Part shown: positions 1 through 9,339 of the stretch, in pieces
Position numbering within the stretch: the stretch's first letter is position 1
How the letters are laid out: the number at the start of each line of letters is the position of its first letter
From: Nitrospira sp. KM1
GTDB taxonomy: Bacteria > Nitrospirota > Nitrospiria > Nitrospirales > Nitrospiraceae
Assembly: GCF_011405515.1 (NCBI RefSeq)
Contig: NZ_AP022671.1
Span: 3,596,001-3,660,000 of the forward strand
Direction of reading: 5' to 3'
DNA: 64,000 bases
Translations under genes and position numbers: made by a program
Notes under the pieces: model-generated
Told to the model about the DNA's origin: nothing
What the model saw: only the letters and a program-made list of their open reading frames with translations
The model's database searches: none

Positions 1-249
1 GACCACAGGCGAACTGGTTGGCAATGGAGCCTGTGGTGTCGATATACCAGACGAGCGCCGGAGTAGAGGGTGCAGTTGGGCGGATTTTCCAGTTGCAGGG
101 TTCGGTCGAGACACCAGACTGTGCCGGCGGCCAGATTCACCGTCCTGGGCTCCGGCAGCTAAGGGGTATAGCAGGTAATTGCAGCCAGCGGCCAACAATC
201 CAATAAATACCGCGGTACGGTAGGGGGCGCTCTGACGTGAGAGGAACAT
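1..249 (-). CDS. Partial exported protein (N-terminus only)
   Basis: An open frame starts at ATG 249 and runs off the left edge without a stop (83 codons visible). The N-terminus reads MFLSRQSAPYRTAVFIGLL and continues into a hydrophobic stretch ending in AAGA-Q, which fits a Sec signal peptide cleaved near residue 34. The visible mature part is polar and rich in Ser, Pro and Arg and shows no motif I recognise. A purine-rich GAGAG lies about 8 bases before the ATG. The rest of the gene is outside the window, so no function can be given. Confidence 0.5.
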   Translation of the reverse strand, partial: MFLSRQSAPYRTAVFIGLLAAGCNYLLYPLAAGAQDGESGRRHSLVSRPNPATGKSAQLHPLLRRSSGISTPQAPLPTSSPVV

Positions 250-481
250 GGGAATCTCTCGGCGGTATTGCGTGCGTCTGTTTACGCCCAATGCGCACAG
301 CAATGACCATGCCTGCACCATTCGACACAGGCGCAGCCAACTTTGGAAAGCTAGGAACTGGAAATAACGGATTTCTTGATTCAAATTGATTGCCTGCCGC
401 GTGAAAACTATGAAGGGCAACTTCTAAACGGACGAGGCGATGGAGGGAACTTCATGCGGGAAGTTCGAACCCGAACGTCGC

Positions 482-931
482 TCAATCGAGGAGAAGGGCC
501 AGCAGGAAGATGAAGTTCAAGGCGCAGAGAGCCGACAAATACAGTGTTCCACTTCTGTCTCTCAGCCAGGCCGTTTTCCATCCCTCGGGATAGAGCGTTT
601 GCCGATCCGCATAGAGTCCCTCTTCATAGAACCCGAGAGCCTGCTCTAATTGTACGAGCACCTGCTTTGCCAGGCGGTGGCGCTCCTGCTGCTGGAGGAT
701 CAGGATGGAAAAAAGCCCGCTCCATACCAAGCTTGCCAATCCAAGGAGAAACGTTTCCGACGAGGTCAGGTGATGCTTTTGGGGACTCAATAGAAGCCCG
801 CAGAGCATCGCGGTCAGCCCCACCGCCCCGAACGCGGTCAACTTCATCATCTGTTCACGGCGCCTGTACACTTCCTGTTTATAGATCGGATACAGGACGG
901 TAAGAATCTGTTGTACACCTTCGATGATCAT
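482..931 (-). CDS. Small integral membrane protein, unknown function
   Basis: This 149-residue protein has a short amphipathic N-terminus with the basic run KQEVYRRREQMMK. Two hydrophobic helices follow (about residues 30-48 and 60-80), then a charged cytoplasmic-looking stretch with QQQERHRLAKQVLVQLEQ that could form a coiled coil. A last membrane segment lies at the C-terminus (LSALCALNFIFLLALLL). I do not recognise the family. It lies 13 bases downstream of the alpha/beta hydrolase gene on the same strand and may be the last gene of that transcription unit. Codon use resembles its neighbours. Confidence 0.65.
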   Translation of the reverse strand: MIIEGVQQILTVLYPIYKQEVYRRREQMMKLTAFGAVGLTAMLCGLLLSPQKHHLTSSETFLLGLASLVWSGLFSILILQQQERHRLAKQVLVQLEQALGFYEEGLYADRQTLYPEGWKTAWLRDRSGTLYLSALCALNFIFLLALLLD

Positions 932-944
932 GGGGCAGCGTCTT

Positions 945-1724
945 TTATTTCGGCCTGTTTCCGTGTAGATGCGTATCGAGCCACGCCGTGATTGATGCCG
1001 TCATCGCGTTGAAATCCGCTGCATCTGTGAACCGGTGATTCGCATTCGGTAAGAGGTCCATACGCTTGACTCCACCGAGCGACTCGATCAGCTTTCTGCT
1101 TTGATGCAGGGGTATCAGTTCATCACGCTCGCCCTGCACGATCAAGGTCGGCACCTTGATGCCGGTGGCGGCTTTATAGGCATCGTGTTTTAGCGAGTCT
1201 TCGTAAAGATCGTACTTTAGCCGTACGCGGTCTCCCCCTCGCGCGAGAGGAGGCACCGTATCGGTGTTTTTCCATCGAACCAGTTCGTCAGGGCCAAATT
1301 CTAAGCGAAGCTCTTCCGCGAAGTCCACTACAGGGCATTTGAGGGCGAGGCAGGCCACGTCATCTCGTTGCGAGACGGTGAGGATTCCGACAAGTCCTCC
1401 GAAGCTGGAGCCTGCGAGGCCGATGCAACGATGACCCTGCTCGAGCACGTATTCCACGGCCGCCTCCGCCTGGGCTACGGCAAGCGAAACCGTAATGTTT
1501 TCCAGTAGTCCCTCGCTTTCTCCTTGTCCAAAAAAGTCGAACCGGCAGGTCGCAATTCCTCGCTCGCCCAGCAGGCGGGTCAGCGTTTTGTTCGTGGTGC
1601 TGTTCTTATCGGAAAGAAAGCCGTGGCATAAAATGACGATAGGGCTGCCGTGCTCCGATGGACGGCTGAGAACCCCTTCGATGCGGTGATGCCACCGATC
1701 ATAGAACGTAACCCTATGTTCCAT
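945..1724 (-). CDS. Alpha/beta hydrolase (serine esterase/peptidase-like)
   Basis: A 259-residue alpha/beta-hydrolase-fold enzyme. The oxyanion-hole region is CHGFLSDK, the nucleophile elbow is G-S-S-F-G-G, the acid is in GERDELIP and the catalytic His is in NANHRF, in the order expected for the fold. It has no signal peptide, so it is probably cytoplasmic. The start at ATG 1724 is preferred over the upstream in-frame codon at 1784 because the homologous part begins there. It overlaps the end of the upstream membrane-protein gene by 11 bases, suggesting translational coupling. Substrate is unknown; dienelactone hydrolase-like and acylaminoacyl peptidase-like relatives share this architecture. 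Confidence 0.85.
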   Translation of the reverse strand: MEHRVTFYDRWHHRIEGVLSRPSEHGSPIVILCHGFLSDKNSTTNKTLTRLLGERGIATCRFDFFGQGESEGLLENITVSLAVAQAEAAVEYVLEQGHRCIGLAGSSFGGLVGILTVSQRDDVACLALKCPVVDFAEELRLEFGPDELVRWKNTDTVPPLARGGDRVRLKYDLYEDSLKHDAYKAATGIKVPTLIVQGERDELIPLHQSRKLIESLGGVKRMDLLPNANHRFTDAADFNAMTASITAWLDTHLHGNRPK

Positions 1725-3015
1725 GACGGTCACTGTGGATGGATGTTGGGCGGCTGCCCGCCACTTGCGCGAGTTTCGCTGCAACGATCGTGAGACCTCC
1801 CAATAAAAGTCCCGCAGCCGACCAAGTGGCGATGCCGACCGGCAACGCTCCCAACGGCGTGCTCCATGTGAGCACGGCGGCAGTCGCCAGTGCCATGGTG
1901 CCGAAGCTGAGGCCGGCCAGCTGCAGGCCGCGCCACCGGTTCATGACGTGCTCCAGCTGTCCCAGATATGGCAGTCGCTTCTTTCTGTTGGGAACTTGTC
2001 CGGCAGCCAGATAAACGGGGAGACCACACGACATGGCCGCGCATGCTACGTTGACCATAAACCCCAGAAAGGCCAGGTGCGCATAGGCTGCGAGGTGCAA
2101 GGACCCGATCGGAAGCCATGGTTTCTCCGAAAGAAAATTGACGGCCATGAACAGGCCGGCCATGGACATGAGGAGCAAAAATATTGTTGAGAGGAATAGA
2201 TGATCCGACGCGGCGGTGGCTGCCGCACTGGAGGCCTGTCGAATCTGAAACTGACTGAACGCATGCACCCCGGCTGCGAGCAAGACGATGCAGCCGCTCG
2301 CGAGTTGAACGGTCACGGACGAGGCGGCAAATCCGGCGACGAGGGCCGCCAAGCCGATTGTCATCAGGGCCATCATGACGTGGTTGAGCCGCGGACTCGG
2401 CCATCGGGTTTGCAAGATCGACGGTAACGTCGCTTGCGTGACGATGAGGCCGAGCACCGTAAAGAATCCGAACAAGGGTATATGGAGATGGAGGAGACGT
2501 ATGTGCCCGCGATATTCCGGCATCCACCCAAATGCCATACCCGTTCCAATCAGCATGCCGATGAATAGCGCGCTCAACATGACCGCATGGACCCATGGCG
2601 GGCTCGTTATGGTCACGAGGGTTTCACGGATGTGATGCCACGCGGGGTTCACCGAACTCGCGACGATCGCCGTGAGGACGAGTCCGGCGATGCCGGCGAG
2701 TTGAAGCTGTCCGGAGGCCAGGCAGACAAGCAGGGCCGTCGTTGCGCCGTTGAAGCCGAAATATAAGAGGGGGTAGGTGAGTGCGTGGTTTGGCCGTTCT
2801 TCCGTGTGGGAAATCGACGCCAGGACTCCCCCGAGGGCCAACTGCAGGATCCCGCCGATCAAGACGGCATGGACATGCACGGTTCGCAACCATGAAGGGA
2901 GCGGCGTTCCATACACGAGTCCAAGCAGCGTGGCGGTCCCGGCGAGAGCGGCCAACAGCAGCCAGGAAAAACCGGTGAGCAGGAAGGCCAGCGGTGTGCA
3001 GCGGCGGCTCACCAT
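1714..3015 (-). CDS. Polytopic membrane protein, haem-copper oxidase subunit I-like
   Basis: This 433-residue protein has about 12 predicted membrane helices. Histidines sit inside helices in patterns recalling haem ligands of the cbb3/NorB subunit I family: HVHAVLIGG near residue 47, HLHIPLFGF and AHLAFLGFMV. The full set of catalytic-subunit signatures is not obvious, so it may be a small haem-binding relative of subunit I or an NnrS-like protein rather than a terminal oxidase. Its start overlaps the end of thiD by 7 bases and its end overlaps the hydrolase gene, giving a tight minus-strand unit. No accessory oxidase subunits are adjacent. The family assignment is an inference from helix and histidine pattern. 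Confidence 0.6.
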   Translation of the reverse strand: MVSRRCTPLAFLLTGFSWLLLAALAGTATLLGLVYGTPLPSWLRTVHVHAVLIGGILQLALGGVLASISHTEERPNHALTYPLLYFGFNGATTALLVCLASGQLQLAGIAGLVLTAIVASSVNPAWHHIRETLVTITSPPWVHAVMLSALFIGMLIGTGMAFGWMPEYRGHIRLLHLHIPLFGFFTVLGLIVTQATLPSILQTRWPSPRLNHVMMALMTIGLAALVAGFAASSVTVQLASGCIVLLAAGVHAFSQFQIRQASSAAATAASDHLFLSTIFLLLMSMAGLFMAVNFLSEKPWLPIGSLHLAAYAHLAFLGFMVNVACAAMSCGLPVYLAAGQVPNRKKRLPYLGQLEHVMNRWRGLQLAGLSFGTMALATAAVLTWSTPLGALPVGIATWSAAGLLLGGLTIVAAKLAQVAGSRPTSIHSDRHGT

Positions 3016-3821
3016 CCGGGATCACCCGCAAGGAAATAGAAGTGATTCGTCGGTCCGGTGCCGTGTCCGATCGCCAGGCTATGACGGATAGCCTCCGTAA
3101 GGTACGTCTTGGCCGTTTGAACGGCATCGCCGACCGATTTGCCTCTGGCCAGATGTGCAGCGATGGCCGAAGCGAAGGTGCAGCCGGTGCCGTGCGTGTG
3201 CGGCGTATCTATGAATTCTCCTTTAAAGATATTGAAGAAGCGCCCGTCGTAGAGCAGGTCAGTCCCACGTTCAGCGATCAGATGGCCCCCTTTGATCAGG
3301 ACGTGCCTGCAGCCGAATCCGTGAATGATTTTTGCCGCACGCCGCGCATCGGCGAGTGTCTTGATCTCGATGCCGGAAAGTTGCTGAGCTTCACGGATGT
3401 TCGGAGTCACGACCAATGCGAGGGGGAACAATTTGGTCTTGACGGCATCGATGGCCTCAGGCTGGAGCAACGTGTGGCCGCTTTTTGAAATCATGACGGG
3501 GTCGACCACCAGGTTGGTGACGCCCTGAGGTTGCAGCATTGCCGCGACGGTTTCGACGATGATGGCTGACGACAGCATGCCGGTCTTGACCGCCGAGACC
3601 TCAAAATCATCAAAGACGGCGTCGATCTGAGCGGCGACGACCGACGTCGGCAGTTCGAACACATCGGTCACTTCCTCGGTATTCTGGGCGGTAATCGCCG
3701 TGATGACCGACATACCGAACACTCCGTTCGCCGACATGGCCTTCAGATCGGCCTGGATTCCGGCGCCGCCGCCTGAATCCGATCCTGCAATCGTCAACAC
3801 TTGTTTCAACGTCGTGCTCAT
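3009..3821 (-). CDS. thiD: Hydroxymethylpyrimidine/phosphomethylpyrimidine kinase ThiD
   Basis: ThiD phosphorylates HMP and then HMP phosphate to HMP pyrophosphate for thiamine synthesis in the cytoplasm. The 270-residue length is normal. The N-terminus [18 protein letters not shown] is the ribokinase-superfamily HMP-binding signature, the middle has KTGMLSS and [10 protein letters not shown], and the C-terminal anion hole with catalytic Asp appears in [13 protein letters not shown]. It is preceded by a plausible promoter at 3861-3888. A thiaminase-family gene (tenA) is 1.6 kb upstream on the same strand, consistent with pyrimidine salvage. The downstream membrane-protein gene overlaps it. 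Confidence 0.95.
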   Translation of the reverse strand: MSTTLKQVLTIAGSDSGGGAGIQADLKAMSANGVFGMSVITAITAQNTEEVTDVFELPTSVVAAQIDAVFDDFEVSAVKTGMLSSAIIVETVAAMLQPQGVTNLVVDPVMISKSGHTLLQPEAIDAVKTKLFPLALVVTPNIREAQQLSGIEIKTLADARRAAKIIHGFGCRHVLIKGGHLIAERGTDLLYDGRFFNIFKGEFIDTPHTHGTGCTFASAIAAHLARGKSVGDAVQTAKTYLTEAIRHSLAIGHGTGPTNHFYFLAGDPGW

Positions 3822-3860
3822 ACGGTCCAGTGCTCCGTCCCGTCAGGGATGCCCGCCCTT

Positions 3861-3888
3861 TATATACTCAGCTGAAGAATTCTGTCCA
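3861..3888 (-). promoter_or_regulatory. Probable sigma-70-type promoter of thiD
   Basis: On the minus strand a TGGACA hexamer (3888-3883) is followed after 16 bases by TATATA (3866-3861). This would start transcription about 30 bases before the thiD ATG. No thiamine-riboswitch core is visible in the short leader. Confidence 0.45.
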
Positions 3889-3907
3889 GCGATGGAAACG
3901 CGACGGA

Positions 3908-4399
3908 TCAGCGGAAGATCAACGCGCCGATCAGGCGGCCCAGGGCATAGCCGAGGGGGATGAAGCCTGTCAGGAGAAGCGGCAGAATCACGAAGGCGAG
4001 AGCGCCTTGCGCGTCCGGATACCACAGTGTGGTGACCTGCACCCACGCGCTGATTCCGATCAATCCTAAACCGGTACAGATGACGGCCGTTGCCCGGCGG
4101 CGAATGAGCCGGCGATTGTCGGAAGAGGCCAGTCCAAGGTGAAACAGCGCGAAGACGGAAAACAAGACGAATGGGATTGCATTCAGCAGGCCGACCAGGA
4201 ATAAGTTGTAGCCCGGAGCGAACAGATGAAGTTGAACCTGACGTACCCCCTGGGTCATCGAATGGCCGTGCTTCCACAGATCCACCGCAATCGATGCGAA
4301 CCAGGGGATGCACAGGCCGAGAAGAATGCCTCCCCAGAATAAGATCGTCACGACGCGCGCCAGCCAGCGGTCCGATTCCTTGCCACGTACGGGCGTCAT
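3908..4399 (-). CDS. Four-helix membrane protein, unknown function
   Basis: A 163-residue protein with four likely membrane spans (about residues 17-38, 64-85, 100-120 and 133-158) and a short basic N-terminus ([13 protein letters not shown]). The connecting loops are short and there is no signal peptide cleavage site. The start codon overlaps the stop of the upstream HEAT-repeat gene (ATGA arrangement), so the two are very probably co-translated and may act together at the membrane. I do not recognise a named family. Confidence 0.7.
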   Translation of the reverse strand: MTPVRGKESDRWLARVVTILFWGGILLGLCIPWFASIAVDLWKHGHSMTQGVRQVQLHLFAPGYNLFLVGLLNAIPFVLFSVFALFHLGLASSDNRRLIRRRATAVICTGLGLIGISAWVQVTTLWYPDAQGALAFVILPLLLTGFIPLGYALGRLIGALIFR

Positions 4400-5379
4400 C
4401 GCCGAACCCCCCCGACCGTGTTCAGGGCATGGGCCGCGGCCTCACGCACGATGGGATCAGTATCGTGGCTCGCCTGTTCCAAGCCGGGAAGCGAATCTTT
4501 GGCATCGGGACCGATTTCCCCCAATGTCGTGGCTGCAAGATAGCGATGGAGGGGAAGAGGATCCCGCAATATGTCAGCGAGGACACCAACCGCGTCGCTC
4601 GCCAGCGGACCCAAACGCGCGAGACGGTGCAATGCGCCGTCTCGTTCATCCAGCGTTCGCAATTGAGCGATGAGAAGCTGGACGTCCGTGCGATCGATTC
4701 CCCCGCCTCGGTCCAGGGCGATCCGCGCCTGGGACGCGACCGATCGGTCGGAGTCCTGTTTCAATCTGTTGAGCGGAGCCACCGCACTCGCGGGAATGGG
4801 AACCGTGAATGCAAAATGAGAGGCAGCTTGGAACCGGACCATCGGAGCTTTGTCGAACAGCGCCGTCGTCAGCGCCGTGGCCACGTCGACGGACGGCAAA
4901 CCGATGGCGCCGATCGCCGCGACAGCACGTTCGCGAACGGTGTCGTCCGTATCCCCCAGCATGCCGATCAGCGAGGGAATGGCAGGTTTTGCGAGCAGAC
5001 CAAGCCTTCCCAGGACGGCACAGGCATTTCTTCGGACTTCTTCTCGGGGGTCGGCCAGAGCGGGCAGATAGCTCTGCATGACGGCTCGCGCCGAGGCCAG
5101 GTCTAAAAATCTCAGGGCATTGGCCGCAGCCGCGTTGAGGTTGGCATCGCGATGGTGGAGCGCCTGCTCGACGAGCGCCGGCACGGCGGGTCTGGCATCA
5201 TCGCCGAGCGTGCCCAGCCAGTGTACCGCGAGGAGCTGCGCCTGCAGGTCGTTTCCGTGAAGATCTTCGATCAGCGCCGGCACCGCTCGGGAACCGGTGT
5301 GCTGCCAGTAGATCCATCCCAGGAGCGCCGCCAGGAGACCCAGCCCGCCGAGATTGAGGTAGACGGCTTTGAGAGTCAT
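4396..5379 (-). CDS. Membrane-anchored HEAT-repeat protein
   Basis: This 327-residue protein has one N-terminal membrane helix (about residues 7-24, VYLNLGGLGLLAALLGWIYW) followed by repeated alpha-helical units of about 35-40 residues. The units carry phrases such as AVPALIEDL, NAAAANALRFL, VRRNACAVLGRLG, VRERAVAAIGAIG and VREAAAHALNTVG, typical of PBS-lyase/HEAT repeats. Such repeats are known as protein-interaction scaffolds. Topology suggests the repeats face the periplasm or cytoplasm while tethered. It overlaps the next gene by 4 bases and probably belongs to the same unit as tenA upstream. The partner is unknown. Confidence 0.85.
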   Translation of the reverse strand: MTLKAVYLNLGGLGLLAALLGWIYWQHTGSRAVPALIEDLHGNDLQAQLLAVHWLGTLGDDARPAVPALVEQALHHRDANLNAAAANALRFLDLASARAVMQSYLPALADPREEVRRNACAVLGRLGLLAKPAIPSLIGMLGDTDDTVRERAVAAIGAIGLPSVDVATALTTALFDKAPMVRFQAASHFAFTVPIPASAVAPLNRLKQDSDRSVASQARIALDRGGGIDRTDVQLLIAQLRTLDERDGALHRLARLGPLASDAVGVLADILRDPLPLHRYLAATTLGEIGPDAKDSLPGLEQASHDTDPIVREAAAHALNTVGGVRR

Positions 5380-5427
5380 TTCAGGACGTCCGACTGACGT
5401 GAAGCATCGAAGGCGGGCCCAACCAAC

Positions 5428-6096
5428 TCACACCGGCCACTTCTCCTCGTTCCATGCCATCTCCCAGAACATCCATTCATAGCGGGAACTGATGACGAAC
5501 GATTCTTCCATGCGCCGCCGTTCCGCGAGACCGGCGTTCTTGGCCCATTGATCCACGCGCCGTCGCATCCATCGCTGAACTTCTGCAAACTCCGGTGAAG
5601 CATAGAGCATGAGCCAATTGCGATACGGATGCTGCTTGCCCGGAGGGCCATGCTTCAATAGATGCTGCCCCACCACGCAGTAGATCCAGGCGCAGGGAAG
5701 GGCGACCACCGTGATTTCTGCCGCAGAGCCCGATTGAGCGATCTGCAGCATATGCCTGGTATAGGCATAGTTCGTTGGAGCCATGGGGACGGTGGACATC
5801 TGTTTGGCGGTCATCTTCCAACGGCCCCCGTAACCTTCGTGCAGACTGCGCTCGACCGTAATCGTCTCTTCGGCCAGTTTGGCGAAGCGTAGCGCGGATT
5901 CCGAATCGGGCGCGCGCAACGCCGCGGCGGCGAATACACGGGACAAGTCAGCGAGGAAGCGGGCATCCTGCAGGATGTAGTACTTGAATTTCCGTTCCGG
6001 CAGCGCGCCGCTTCCCAGTTCCATCACAAATGGGTGGGTCAGTTGCGCGTTCCAGATCGGCGCCGCGAGCTTGCGCAGATGGGCGGTAAACGACAT
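5428..6096 (-). CDS. tenA: TenA/thiaminase II family protein
   Basis: TenA-type proteins hydrolyse aminopyrimidine products of degraded thiamine so the HMP moiety can be salvaged. The 222-residue all-helical protein carries LTHPFVMELGSGALPERKFK near the start and LPCAWIYCVVG in the middle, where family members have the active-site Cys. The C-terminal YEWMFWEMAW matches the family's conserved aromatic end. The start at 6096 is chosen because AAGGAG sits 6 bases before it; the in-frame codon at 6111 has no such site. The gene leads a minus-strand group with the HEAT protein and shares the thiamine theme with thiD. Some homologues have lost thiaminase activity, so the activity is inferred. Confidence 0.88.
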   Translation of the reverse strand: MSFTAHLRKLAAPIWNAQLTHPFVMELGSGALPERKFKYYILQDARFLADLSRVFAAAALRAPDSESALRFAKLAEETITVERSLHEGYGGRWKMTAKQMSTVPMAPTNYAYTRHMLQIAQSGSAAEITVVALPCAWIYCVVGQHLLKHGPPGKQHPYRNWLMLYASPEFAEVQRWMRRRVDQWAKNAGLAERRRMEESFVISSRYEWMFWEMAWNEEKWPV

Positions 6097-6156
6097 GGAT
6101 CTCCTTTCCAATGAAGACCGTTTCCCACGATGAGACGGAGCGGGGAAGCGGTCCGG

Positions 6157-7560
6157 TCAGTTGATCGGTGGCCAGGGGCGCGGCAAGCGGTTGATGCCGT
6201 CCAGAGCAGCCACCTTGTAGCATTCGGCCAAGGTAGGGTAATTGAACACCGTGTCCACGAAATAATCGATGGTGCCGTGATAGGCCATCACCGCCTGCCC
6301 GATGTGAATCAACTCCGTAGCGCCTTCCCCGATTCCATGGACACCCAGCAGTTCATGCGTGCGGCTGTGGAAGAGCAGTTTCAGCATCCCGTTCTCGTCG
6401 CCGATGATCTGCCCGCGGGCTATTTCACGGTACCGCGCAATGCCGACGCCGTAGGGCACCTCGGCCTTGTTCAGGTCCTCTTCATTGCGGCCGACCATGG
6501 AAATTTCAGGGATGGCATAGATGCCGTACGGGAGGAGATCGGTGTCGGTCCGATCCGCATGATTGAACGCATGGCAGGACGCGTGCCGGCCCTGTTGCAT
6601 GGAGGTTGAGGCCAAGGCCGGGAATCCGATGATGTCGCCGACCGCGTAGATGTGTGGGATGGCGGTTTGGAAATGCTCGTTGACGACCAAGCGTCCCCGT
6701 GTATCCGCCTTCAAGCCGATGGCTTCGAGATTGAGGCCGGCTGTTGCGCCGACCCGTCCAATGGCATACATCAACGTCGTGGCCTGAATCGGCTGCGCAT
6801 GGTGCAGGGTGACATGAATACGATGATCCGAGCCTTTCTTGATGCCGACGACTTCTTCTTCGTGAAAGAGGGAAATCCCCATCTCTTTCATCTGGCGCTG
6901 CAGCGTGTCGATGATTTCCGCGTCGACGAATTCCAACAGCCTGGGCCGCTTGTCGATGAGTGTCACGGGAATGCCGAGCGCCGCCAGGATGGACGCGTAT
7001 TCGACCCCGATCACTCCGCCGCCCACGATCATGATGGAGTCCGGAATGCGTTTGAGTGTCAGGAGTCCGTCGGTGTCGATGATCGATTCTTCGTCGAACG
7101 GCACATGAGGAGGCCTGGCCGGTTCGGTGCCCACGGCGATGACGATGTAGTCCGCGTCATGTTCGATGACACTGTCTCGCTGCCGGATCTGCAGGCGATG
7201 AGGCGTCACAAAACCGGCCTGGCCGTAGATCATGTCGACCCGGTTACGGGCCATTTGATTTTCGACGATCCGGACTTCACGCGTAATGACGTGGTTGGCG
7301 CGGAAGGCAAGATCCTCGATCGCGATGGCGTCCTTGACGCGATAACCCGCCCCGTACAGATTCCGTTGGCGGTATCCCGATAGATAGAGCACCGCCTCGC
7401 GCAACGACTTGCTGGGGATCGTGCCGGTGTTGATGCAGACGCCGCCGACGACTTCCTTGCGCTCGATGATGCCGACCTGCTTACCGAGTTTGGCCGCCTG
7501 GATTGCGGCTTTTTGTCCGGCCGGTCCCGTTCCAATCACAAGCAAGTCGTAATGTGCCAT
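6157..7560 (-). CDS. sthA: Soluble pyridine nucleotide transhydrogenase (Si-specific)
   Basis: This FAD flavoprotein moves hydride between NADPH and NAD+ in the cytoplasm, balancing reducing power. The 467-residue protein starts with the FAD Rossmann motif GTGPAGQKAA (residues 10-19). The region that is a redox disulfide in lipoamide dehydrogenases reads CINTGTIPSK, with Thr at the second Cys position, as expected for SthA rather than a disulfide reductase. A second nucleotide site (IVGGGVIGVEYASILAALG) and the dimerisation domain ending in FNYPTLAECYKVAALDG complete it. GAGG lies 4 bases before the ATG. The length is typical. Confidence 0.93.
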   Translation of the reverse strand: MAHYDLLVIGTGPAGQKAAIQAAKLGKQVGIIERKEVVGGVCINTGTIPSKSLREAVLYLSGYRQRNLYGAGYRVKDAIAIEDLAFRANHVITREVRIVENQMARNRVDMIYGQAGFVTPHRLQIRQRDSVIEHDADYIVIAVGTEPARPPHVPFDEESIIDTDGLLTLKRIPDSIMIVGGGVIGVEYASILAALGIPVTLIDKRPRLLEFVDAEIIDTLQRQMKEMGISLFHEEEVVGIKKGSDHRIHVTLHHAQPIQATTLMYAIGRVGATAGLNLEAIGLKADTRGRLVVNEHFQTAIPHIYAVGDIIGFPALASTSMQQGRHASCHAFNHADRTDTDLLPYGIYAIPEISMVGRNEEDLNKAEVPYGVGIARYREIARGQIIGDENGMLKLLFHSRTHELLGVHGIGEGATELIHIGQAVMAYHGTIDYFVDTVFNYPTLAECYKVAALDGINRLPRPWPPIN

Positions 7561-7656
7561 GAGTCCTCGTCTCTGCTACGGCGGCGACGAGCCGCCGAGA
7601 TTGTTGCCGCCGGGGAATTGGCAGGACGCCGCTCCCCACTGGTTGTGATCAATCGG

Positions 7657-8319
7657 CTAGCTGGACGTCACCAGCGACCGGGCAGCGGCAAAGGCGGCCT
7701 CGAGGTCCGGTAACTGGCCCAGTTCAGGAGTGATCTGCAGATACCGCACGATATTTTGCGGGTCCACCACCATGACGGCGCGAGCGAGCACATGCGGGTC
7801 TTTCAACAAAAGGCCGTATGTTTTACCGAAATCCGCGCCGCGATAATCGGACAAAAACGTCACGTTCGCGATCTTGGCTTCTTCGGCAAACCGTTTTTGC
7901 GCGAATGGGGTATCGATGCTCACGGTGATCATCTCGACCATCTTGTCGAGCCCCTTGTTTTTTTCGCTGAGGAAATGCGTCTGCTGCTCGCAGACTTTCG
8001 TGTCCAGCGATGGCACGACGCTGATGATACGGACCTTGCCCTTGCCCTTGGTCTCCACAATATTGACGAGCGAGAGGTCCGTTTGGGCGACCTTCACGTC
8101 GCGGAGAGGGTCTCCGACCTTGATGCCCGTTCCGCTCAACATCACCGGACTGCCTTTGAACAGTACAGTATGGCCTTCACCCGCCGCGGCACTGCCTCCC
8201 GCTACGGGAAGGTTCTTATAGGAAAAGATGGATCCGGACCCTGTTCCTCCGCAGGCGGAACCGGCCAGGCAGGCAAGCACGGCGCATGTCGAGATCAGGC
8301 GATGCGTGTACGACCTCAT
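7657..8319 (-). CDS. tpx: Exported thiol peroxidase (Tpx-like), resolving Cys absent
   Basis: Tpx peroxiredoxins reduce hydroperoxides through a peroxidatic Cys. This 220-residue protein has an N-terminal export signal with a Cys at 23 (LAGSAC), possibly a lipoprotein although the lipobox is imperfect, then a Tpx domain from about residue 50. The peroxidatic motif is SLDTKVC (Cys110). Where the E. coli protein has its resolving Cys (RFC) this one has RFAEEA (Ala145), so it looks like a one-Cys form needing an outside thiol. Cytoplasmic Tpx is usual; an exported one is less common. GGAGGG lies just before the ATG, and sthA is downstream. Confidence 0.85.
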   Translation of the reverse strand: MRSYTHRLISTCAVLACLAGSACGGTGSGSIFSYKNLPVAGGSAAAGEGHTVLFKGSPVMLSGTGIKVGDPLRDVKVAQTDLSLVNIVETKGKGKVRIISVVPSLDTKVCEQQTHFLSEKNKGLDKMVEMITVSIDTPFAQKRFAEEAKIANVTFLSDYRGADFGKTYGLLLKDPHVLARAVMVVDPQNIVRYLQITPELGQLPDLEAAFAAARSLVTSS

Positions 8320-8346
8320 GATTCCCTCCAGTGAAACGCTCGAAGA

Positions 8347-9339
8347 CTACGACTTCAGGAACTCTACCATAGCTCGGTTGCTGATATCCGGTTGCTCCCA
8401 CATCGGAATGTGTCCGGCATCCGGAATGCGCACCAGCGCCGCGCCCTCGATTTGTCGTTGCAAGTGCTCGCCGACGGAAAGCGGAAAGACACGGTCCTCC
8501 TCGCCCCAGAGAATCAGCGTCCGATGAGTGATCTGGCCGATGTGCTTGGCGAAGCCCGATTCCCAGAGTGGAAGATTATTGCGCACCGTCATGATGGGAG
8601 CAATGATCCCGGGACGTTTCCGGTTCCGGTTGGACCGTTCGATGACGGCGGGGGTCAACAGACCGGGATCGTGGACGATTTCCTTCAGGATCGACTCGGT
8701 CATGAATCCACCGAACAGCCGGTTGCCGAGTGAGACGAGCCATGAAGGGGCGCTGGTTTCGAGCGCGCGTTTGATCGAAGGGCTGTTCAGATTGTCCAGC
8801 ACATGATCCGGAAGTCCGTCGATCAAGATCAGCTTGTCCACGCGGGAGGGATGGGACAGCGCCATTCCCATGGCCAAGCCCGCTCCCATGGAATTGCCGA
8901 CGAGCGTGGCGCGTGAGAGATGGAGCGCCTCCATGAAGCCTAGGAAAAAGTCCAGCACTTGATCCGGACTGTAGGCAACATCCGGTTTATCAGAAAGGCC
9001 CGAGCCGATGAGGTCCGGCGTAATGACGCGTACGTGGCGGGAAAGCGGAATCTGCTGATGTTCCCATTGCCACATGGATCCGCCGAATCCATGGATCAGA
9101 ATGACCGGATCGCCCGTTCCGGTGTCGAGATAGGCGATGGTCTGCCCGTGCACTTGAACACGGTGAATGGGGAGGCGGATGAAGGCGTCGAGGTGCGTCG
9201 GGTTGTGATCCGGCGAAGCGCAAGCGGCCATGATCAGACAACAGAGGCTTGATGCCAGGAACGGGAGACGGAAGCGCCGGGTAAACCAATCGGCGAAGGT
9301 GCGGACCGAACGCCTACTCCAGCTGGATGACGGTCTCAT
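8347..9339 (-). CDS. Lipoprotein-like alpha/beta hydrolase
   Basis: A 330-residue alpha/beta hydrolase with an N-terminal hydrophobic signal ending LIMAAC (Cys40), consistent with lipid attachment and a periplasmic location. The fold motifs are HGFGGSMW (oxyanion, near 83), GNSMGAG (Ser150), WGEEDRVFP (acid) and DAGHIPMWEQP (His). This layout fits the proline iminopeptidase/haloalkane dehalogenase/epoxide hydrolase group; the substrate cannot be told. The gene begins inside the last codons of pycB (overlap 26 bases), so it is probably translated from the pyc transcript. A shorter start is possible, since the first 20 residues are Arg/Ser-rich. Confidence 0.85.
   Translation of the reverse strand: MRPSSSWSRRSVRTFADWFTRRFRLPFLASSLCCLIMAACASPDHNPTHLDAFIRLPIHRVQVHGQTIAYLDTGTGDPVILIHGFGGSMWQWEHQQIPLSRHVRVITPDLIGSGLSDKPDVAYSPDQVLDFFLGFMEALHLSRATLVGNSMGAGLAMGMALSHPSRVDKLILIDGLPDHVLDNLNSPSIKRALETSAPSWLVSLGNRLFGGFMTESILKEIVHDPGLLTPAVIERSNRNRKRPGIIAPIMTVRNNLPLWESGFAKHIGQITHRTLILWGEEDRVFPLSVGEHLQRQIEGAALVRIPDAGHIPMWEQPDISNRAMVEFLKS

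Noticed and set aside
3822-3907. Thiamine riboswitch before thiD
   Set aside because: The expected CTGAGA and ACCTGA core elements are not present and the leader is too short.
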